DNA of 6,074 nucleotides from an uncultured Synergistia bacterium (GTDB lineage: Bacteria > Eremiobacterota > SpSt-956 > JAKJGF01): NCBI GenBank assembly GCA_937888925.1, contig CALARM010000340.1:1-6074 (forward strand). Reading direction: 5' to 3'. Shown one piece after another: positions 1 to 3,804 of this stretch. A model generated the notes under the pieces. It saw only the letters and a program-made list of their open reading frames with translations. It was not told where the DNA came from and searched no databases. A program made the translations under genes and the position numbers. The number at the start of each line of letters is the position of its first letter. Within the stretch, counting starts at the first letter, position 1.

Positions 1-547
1 TCTGTGTATTCTGGGTATCCAGATTTCCCGTAGGTTCGTCTGCAAGAACAATCTTTGGAGAATTGGAAAGAGCTCTTGCTATGGCCACTCTCTGCTGTTC
101 TCCTCCCGAAAGTTCCGTAGGCCTGTTGTTCAGTCTTTTCCCCAGTCCCATGTCTGTTAGAATCTGCGCCATTTTTTCTCTGTCTTCTTTTATAATCTTA
201 CCCCTGCTTATCATGGAAGGGAAAAGGGCATTCTCAAGGGCAGAAAACTCTGCCAGAAGGTAATGAAATTGAAATACGAAACCTATTGTTTTATTCCTCA
301 GGTGGGCCACATCATTATTGTTTAATGTGCTTATATCTGTGCCGTCTATAAAAATTTTTCCTTCAGTAGGCCTGTCGAGCGCTCCGAGCATATTCAATAA
401 AGTACTTTTTCCTGACCCTGATGCACCTACTATGGCAGCAAGTTCCCCTGCTTTTACTGTCAGGTCAATTCCTTTCAGGACTGTGACGGGAACTATTCCC
501 GGATAAGTTTTTGTAAGATTTACTGTTTCTATTACATGGCTACTCAT
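1..547 (-). CDS. LolD-like ABC exporter ATPase, 3' end outside window
   Basis: This is the ATP-binding subunit of an ABC exporter, acting on the cytoplasmic face of the inner membrane to drive the FtsX-type permease encoded just upstream. The visible part is 182 codons and runs off the window; the H-loop and C-terminus are missing. I translated it from ATG at 547. Visible motifs are Walker [10 protein letters not shown] (residues 41-49), a Q-loop segment [18 protein letters not shown] (90-107), the signature LSGGEQQ (146-152) and Walker B IVLADEP (166-172, Glu171 the likely catalytic base), followed by GNLD (174-177). The QFHxLLxEFxALEN stretch and [10 protein letters not shown] are typical of LolD, the lipoprotein-release ATPase; MacB- and DevA-type ATPases are close relatives. 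No key residue is missing. The gene starts 30 nt after the permease stop codon, so co-transcription is expected. Family assignment is firm; lipoprotein release as the actual role is not shown, because an adaptor gene in the operon suggests export instead. Confidence 0.95.
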   Translation of the reverse strand, partial: MSSHVIETVNLTKTYPGIVPVTVLKGIDLTVKAGELAAIVGASGSGKSTLLNMLGALDRPTEGKIFIDGTDISTLNNNDVAHLRNKTIGFVFQFHYLLAEFSALENALFPSMISRGKIIKEDREKMAQILTDMGLGKRLNNRPTELSGGEQQRVAIARALSNSPKIVLADEPTGNLDTQNTQ

Positions 548-556
548 ATCAAAAAA

Positions 557-562
557 TTCCTT
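557..562 (-). promoter_or_regulatory. Ribosome binding site of the ATPase gene
   Basis: On the minus strand AAGGAA lies 9 nt before the ATG at 547, inside the 30-nt gap after the permease stop. It supports this start over the out-of-frame ATG at 537. It also contrasts with the two upstream operon genes, where repeats occupy this position and no such site is seen. Confidence 0.6.
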
Positions 563-577
563 TCCCTTTAAGCCAGT

Positions 578-1885
578 TTACCCTATAAGCTTCAGACACA
601 CTACAACATCCATCTTCGATGCTCTTCTTGCAGGGAATATGGCTCCGAGTAAACCTGTCATAATGGAAGTAACCATGGCGGTGATTATATCGTAAAAACT
701 GAATTCCATGGGGTAAGAACTGTAAGTAGAGCCTTCGAATTCTATTTCCGTGGAACATTGTTTCAGACCGTAGGCCATACAGAGCCCTATTGATGTTCCT
801 ACAATGGCACCAATAAGGCCTACAATAAGCCCTTCTATGAGAAAAATTCTGACTATGCTTCTATTGGTGGCTCCCATGGCTTTAAGTATGCCTATATCTT
901 TTGATTTTTCAATGACAGATACGACAAGTACACTGGCTATTGCCAGAGCAACTATGACCATGGAGAAATATTTAATCAAATACCCGGTGTTATCCTGTGC
1001 TTTTATTGCCTGCATGAGGCCCGAGTTTGTACTCATCCAGCTTTCTGCCTTATATTCTGTCTGAGCTTTGATTTTTTTTGCCACTTCATCGGCAGAATAT
1101 ATATCTTTCAGATGTATTTCAAGACTTATTATATCATTATCCAGTTTAAAGATCTGCTGCGCACTGTCCAGTGTAGTAATAGCATAACCTTCGTCCATAC
1201 TTCCTGCACCCATAGAAAATATTCCGCTTACCTGACAGGTTCTCCCTATACCTTCAGGAGATAAAATACGAACCCTGTCTTTTAACGTTACTCCCAGATC
1301 TTTTGCAAGTTTTTTGCCTATAACTATCTGATCATTACCGAGAGAAAGGAATGAACCTTCTTTTACTTTTGACGAGATATTTACAACTTTGTCTGCCATG
1401 TCGGGTATTACTCCGTCAAGGAGAATACTCATTGTCTTTTCTCCTCTCGATATAAAACACTGACCGCTTGCTTTCGGAGAGAGGAAGTCTATGTTTTTAT
1501 CTATTTTGAATAACTGTTCTTTAAGCAGCGGCCATGAAGATATCTTTGCTTTTCTCTGGGAAACCTTTTCCTGATCCGTAAAAAGTAAAGTCCCTGATTT
1601 TATTTTGTTTAAGTTTATTTCTTCCAGTGTTTTAGGTTCTCTGTCCTCTTCTTTTATAATTATATGGGCCCCTGTGCCTGTGACTTTTTTTATTATCTCT
1701 GCCTTTGAGCCGTTTAATAAAGCAGAAATTACAATAAACATGGCAACACCTATAGTGGCTCCTCCTATTATAAGAATAGTCTGAAGGCCGCCGGAACGTA
1801 AATGTCTTATGGCAATAAGAATTTCGTATGGCATTATGGCGTGACGCGTAACGCGTGACGCGTCACGCGTAAGAGAGCTACTCAT
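578..1885 (-). CDS. FtsX/MacB-type ABC exporter permease
   Basis: This is an inner-membrane permease of the LolC/LolE/MacB/DevC type, 435 aa from the longest start. It has the family's usual order: a first membrane helix (about 36-57), a large extracytoplasmic domain (about 60-300), then three helices (about 305-327, 353-374 and 397-418). The FtsX-domain signature EKSKDIGILKAMGATNRSI (326-344) follows the second helix, and the family's ending PARRASKMDVVVCLK (418-432) is present. A single permease gene suggests it works as a homodimer, as MacB does. The start is uncertain. Residues 1-17 are encoded by the ACGCGTN heptamer array, and typical family members begin near Met18 (MPYEILIAIRHLRSGG, ATG at 1834). 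Neither ATG has a Shine-Dalgarno sequence; the first overlaps a preceding stop as TAATG. Met18 is biologically attractive, Met1 is the longest frame. The gene lies 28 nt (or 79 nt from Met18) after the adaptor stop. The substrate is unknown. Confidence 0.93.
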   Translation of the reverse strand: MSSSLTRDASRVTRHAIMPYEILIAIRHLRSGGLQTILIIGGATIGVAMFIVISALLNGSKAEIIKKVTGTGAHIIIKEEDREPKTLEEINLNKIKSGTLLFTDQEKVSQRKAKISSWPLLKEQLFKIDKNIDFLSPKASGQCFISRGEKTMSILLDGVIPDMADKVVNISSKVKEGSFLSLGNDQIVIGKKLAKDLGVTLKDRVRILSPEGIGRTCQVSGIFSMGAGSMDEGYAITTLDSAQQIFKLDNDIISLEIHLKDIYSADEVAKKIKAQTEYKAESWMSTNSGLMQAIKAQDNTGYLIKYFSMVIVALAIASVLVVSVIEKSKDIGILKAMGATNRSIVRIFLIEGLIVGLIGAIVGTSIGLCMAYGLKQCSTEIEFEGSTYSSYPMEFSFYDIITAMVTSIMTGLLGAIFPARRASKMDVVVCLKLIG

Positions 1886-1910
1886 TACGCGTCACGCATT
1901 ACTCATTACG
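1844..1910. repeat. Degenerate 7-bp (ACGCGTN) repeat array at gene junction
   Basis: ACGCGT begins at 1844, 1851, 1858 and 1865, an exact 7-bp period, and again at 1887. The variants ACGCATT (1894) and ACTCATT (1880, 1901) keep the same period, with a non-matching heptamer at 1872 and a one-base phase slip near 1879. TACTCATTACG occurs twice, at 1879-1889 and 1900-1910. GCGTGACGCGTAA at 1839-1851 is inverted at 1885-1897. The array fills the adaptor/permease gap and runs into the first codons of the permease. I have the impression that similar CGCGT/ATGAG strings occur between genes in uncultivated bacterial genomes, but I could not check this. Seven is not a multiple of three, so changes in copy number would shift frame. 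Confidence 0.85.
1851..1870. repeat. Perfect 20-bp palindrome inside the heptamer array
   Basis: Bases 1851-1870 equal their own reverse complement over all 20 positions, centred on the GACGCGTC core. It could form a small hairpin or cruciform near the permease start, or simply reflect tandem copies of the self-complementary ACGCGT. It lies within the coding sequence if the permease starts at 1885 and upstream of it if the start is 1834. Confidence 0.8.
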
Positions 1911-1913
1911 ATT

Positions 1914-3515
1914 TTACATCCTATCTTTAATTATAATTTGATCCGTTACCTTTATACCTTCCCTGATTTCTATATAATCACTGCCTGTGGCACCTGTTAT
2001 TACTTCTCTTTTTTCCTGTTTCCCTCTGTTCAGAATAAAAACATATTTTTTATTATTTTCTTTGAATACACAGCTTCTGGGAACGGTAAGACATCTATCT
2101 TTTTTATAGATTATAATATTTGTGTCTGCCGTCATATCAGGTTTTATATATTCAGGTATGGTAAGAAATTTTATTTTTATTTCTACTGTCCCTGTCGTTG
2201 AATTGACAGAAGGGGCAATTTCATAGATTTTTCCTTCAAGTGTTGTATCCGGGTAGGCATCCAGGTTAATACAGGCAGTCTGTCCTGTTTTTATGGAAGC
2301 AAGTTTTTTTTCGTCAAAATTCACCCTTACTTCCAGTTCTTTCTTACTGGCAATTCTCAGAAGTGGAGTTCCGGGCGTTATTCCCTGGCCGGGATTGACA
2401 TTTTTTTCCAGAATTACTCCGTCTATAGGGGAGGTAAGGACTGTAAATTTCATACGGGCTTTTGCCCCTCTGAGAGCTGCTCTTGCTTCTTTTACCTTTC
2501 CTTCCGCCAGTTTTATATCTTCGGAAAGAGGCTGATTTATCAATCTCTGAAGTTCTTTTTCTCCTGCTTTTTTATTTTGCAGTGCTACATCATAGCCGGT
2601 TTTTGAATTATTTAACTGCTCTATAGCCTTGAGATTATCTTTACAGGCCTGTTCCGTAATATTAAGATTTTCTTCCGCACCTTTAAGAATGAATTTCCCT
2701 TCCTGCAGTGCAGCTTCCGCTTCTTCTTTTTCTTCTTTAGTAGGACTGTTCAAAAGGAGGTCTAATGTTGCTTCCATTTCTTCAAGGCTTTTCTGTGAAT
2801 TTTTATAATTTGTTCCGGCTATTTCAAGCTGCTGTTCTGGTATTACTCCGTCATTATAAAGTCTTTCCGCTCTGTCAAGATCGGATTTGCTCTGTAATAG
2901 ATTTGCCTTTGCTTTTTCTACCGATGCTCTGACTCTTTCTATTTCTTCTTTCCTCGGACCGTTGAGCAGATCTTCATATTTTGCCTCTAAAAGTTTAACT
3001 CTTGCCAGGGCGGAATCTCTGTTTGAAATGGCTGAAGAAAGTTTTTCCTGAAGTTCTGTATTTCTTTTATTATAAGTTTCCGAAATGGTAAGATCGTTTT
3101 TTGCCCCTGACAGTTTCGCTTCTGTTGCAGCAAGATTTGCTCTTGAAGTCTCTATGATTTCTTTTTCCGTCCCTCTCAGGATTTTCTCCAGATTTGCTTC
3201 TGCCGATGAGAGATTTCCTTCCGCCTGTTCAACTTCTGCTCTGTACTGTTCATCTTTAAGAGTTAAGACTATTTCTCCTTTTGATACTGTGGCTCCTTTA
3301 TCTTTTGGTATTTCTCTTATTATTCCTGTTATTTCGCTGCTTATAATTGTTTCTTTTACAGGATAAACTTTTCCTGTGGCAGCAATACTCTGAAGTATAT
3401 CTTTTTCCTCCGGGTATACTGTAGTAAGAGGTTTTGATGTTAATTTTATTACAGAAAAGATTATTACTGTTAAAATTATAATGGTTATTGTAATTATTTT
3501 ATTTTTTTTATTCAT
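1914..3515 (-). CDS. HlyD/YbhG-type periplasmic adaptor (membrane fusion protein) with extended helical repeats
   Basis: This 533-aa protein is the periplasmic adaptor of the exporter, expected to link the permease to an outer-membrane channel. An N-terminal anchor (about 7-24, IITITIIILTVIIFSVIK) has no lipobox Cys. The lipoyl halves are at about 56-88 and 353-390 (TSPIDGVILEKNVNPGQG at 361-378). The beta-barrel (about 391-470) and membrane-proximal domain (about 471-533) follow. Between the lipoyl halves lie some 260 helical, Ala/Glu/Lys-rich residues. They carry the HlyD-type motif (for example LLNGPRKEEIERVRASVEKA, 183-202) four times, starting at 109, 180, 251 and 322. Relatives such as YbhG and MacA are usually about 330-400 aa, so the extra length is in this region. 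The recognisable turn motif LYNDGVIPEQQLE (219-231) is in the second unit. The ATG at 3515 is preceded by an in-frame stop with no other start between, but by no ribosome binding site; a GGATTTACAGG-type repeat sits there instead. It is the first gene of the operon. Confidence 0.95.
   Translation of the reverse strand: MNKKNKIITITIIILTVIIFSVIKLTSKPLTTVYPEEKDILQSIAATGKVYPVKETIISSEITGIIREIPKDKGATVSKGEIVLTLKDEQYRAEVEQAEGNLSSAEANLEKILRGTEKEIIETSRANLAATEAKLSGAKNDLTISETYNKRNTELQEKLSSAISNRDSALARVKLLEAKYEDLLNGPRKEEIERVRASVEKAKANLLQSKSDLDRAERLYNDGVIPEQQLEIAGTNYKNSQKSLEEMEATLDLLLNSPTKEEKEEAEAALQEGKFILKGAEENLNITEQACKDNLKAIEQLNNSKTGYDVALQNKKAGEKELQRLINQPLSEDIKLAEGKVKEARAALRGAKARMKFTVLTSPIDGVILEKNVNPGQGITPGTPLLRIASKKELEVRVNFDEKKLASIKTGQTACINLDAYPDTTLEGKIYEIAPSVNSTTGTVEIKIKFLTIPEYIKPDMTADTNIIIYKKDRCLTVPRSCVFKENNKKYVFILNRGKQEKREVITGATGSDYIEIREGIKVTDQIIIKDRM
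2472..3191 (-). repeat. Protein-level 71-residue tandem repeats in the adaptor
   Basis: Units start at residues 109, 180, 251 and 322, each exactly 71 apart. The first three are complete; the fourth is cut off by the second lipoyl half after residue 348. The starts align as LEKILRGTEKEI, YEDLLNGPRKEEI, LDLLLNSPTKEEK and LQRLINQPLSEDI. The unit middles also align (YNKRNTELQEKL in unit 1 with YNDGVIPEQQLE in unit 2). From memory, E. coli YbhG has two such motifs at the same spacing, so this looks like tandem growth of that module. DNA-level identity between units is low, so the duplication is old. Confidence 0.85.
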
Positions 3516-3521
3516 TAACAG

Positions 3522-3552
3522 GGATTTACAGGATTTTGAGAGGATTTACAGG
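3522..3552. repeat. Direct repeat GGATTTACAGG, two copies 20 bp apart
   Basis: GGATTTACAGG occurs at 3522-3532 and 3542-3552, with a related CAGGGATT at the left edge. The patch lies 6 bases upstream of the adaptor start codon and occupies the place where a ribosome binding site would be. It resembles the AATCCTGTAAATCCTG-type degenerate repeats I associate with intergenic DNA of several bacterial groups; that link is from memory. Confidence 0.75.
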
Positions 3553-3582
3553 CTTTTTTATCAATACCTGCAGTTACTTTAT

Positions 3583-3588
3583 ATTATA
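3583..3588 (-). promoter_or_regulatory. Candidate -10 element for the exporter operon
   Basis: The minus strand reads TATAAT at 3588-3583, inside the small palindrome TTTATATTATAAA (3578-3590). A convincing -35 is absent: TGGAGC at 3611-3606 gives a 17-bp spacer but matches only half of TTGACA. If used, the leader of about 60 nt would contain the GGATTTACAGG repeats. AT-rich DNA makes chance matches likely. Confidence 0.35.
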
Positions 3589-3665
3589 AAATAACACTCA
3601 GAATCGCTCCAGATTTATATAATAAACCAAGAAACTGAATAGGTCAATATGTAACAATTAAAAAA

Positions 3666-3705
3666 ATCCTGCCCATCCCCAGAATCCCCCAATCCCTGTC
3701 TAAAT
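3666..3705. repeat. Degenerate AATCC-type repeat patch, opposite orientation to 3522-3552
   Basis: The stretch strings together AATCCTG, CATCCCC, GAATCCCCC, AATCCCTG and then TCTAAA. This is the complementary orientation of the CAGGATT-type patch beside the adaptor gene. Together the two form a loose inverted pair around the operon-side promoter region. It is much richer in C than the AT-rich DNA around it, which suggests an inserted or expanded element rather than plain leader sequence. Confidence 0.6.
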
Positions 3706-3707
3706 GT

Positions 3708-3721
3708 TAACAAAATTGTTA
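3708..3721. promoter_or_regulatory. TAACAA-N2-TTGTTA palindrome, possible operator
   Basis: TAACAA and TTGTTA face each other across two bases. Further TAACAA copies lie at 3652-3657 and 3762-3767, and TGTAACAATT (3650-3659) is inverted at 3714-3723. The 3762-3767 copy would fall between the -35 and -10 positions of the plus-strand promoter. A regulator binding these sites could act on both divergent units. No regulator gene is in the window, and short AT-rich palindromes arise by chance. Confidence 0.35.
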
Positions 3722-3772
3722 CACAATTATGATTGCTTTTTGATGAGAAATCTACTATTATTAACAATAGAT

Positions 3773-3778
3773 TATAAT
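3773..3778 (+). promoter_or_regulatory. Candidate -10 element for the large plus-strand gene
   Basis: A perfect TATAAT lies 27 bases before the ATG at 3805. The hexamer at 17-bp spacing (ATCTAC, 3750-3755) is a poor -35, and TTGATG at 3740-3745 is too far away at 27 bp. A weak or activated promoter, or a sigma factor other than the housekeeping one, is possible. The implied leader is about 20 nt and contains the ribosome binding site. Confidence 0.45.
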
Positions 3779-3791
3779 ATCTTTCAAAAGA

Positions 3792-3796
3792 AAGGA
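3792..3796 (+). promoter_or_regulatory. Ribosome binding site of the large plus-strand gene
   Basis: AAGGA, within AGAAAGGA, is followed by 8 bases and then ATG at 3805. The spacing is ideal. It fixes the start there rather than at the later in-frame ATG at 3829 (Met9), which has no such site. Confidence 0.75.
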
Positions 3797-3804
3797 CGTA
3801 TATT

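Noticed and set aside
549..758. A 69-codon minus-strand frame overlapping the end of the permease
   Set aside because: It is an out-of-frame shadow within the permease C-terminus and has no recognisable motif.
1839..1910. CRISPR array or attachment site
   Set aside because: The units are 7 bp, contiguous and degenerate, with no unique spacers and no cas, integrase or transposase gene nearby.
63..3366. Short plus-strand frames (for example 804-1064, 2293-2535, 3085-3366)
   Set aside because: Each is antisense to the exporter genes, whose motifs are unmistakable. Their Ser/Phe-rich translations are what mirrored coiled-coil or membrane coding gives.
3516..3804. Riboswitch or small RNA gene in the divergent region
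   Set aside because: No recognisable aptamer core or terminator hairpin with a U-tract was seen. The structure there is explained by short repeats and palindromes.
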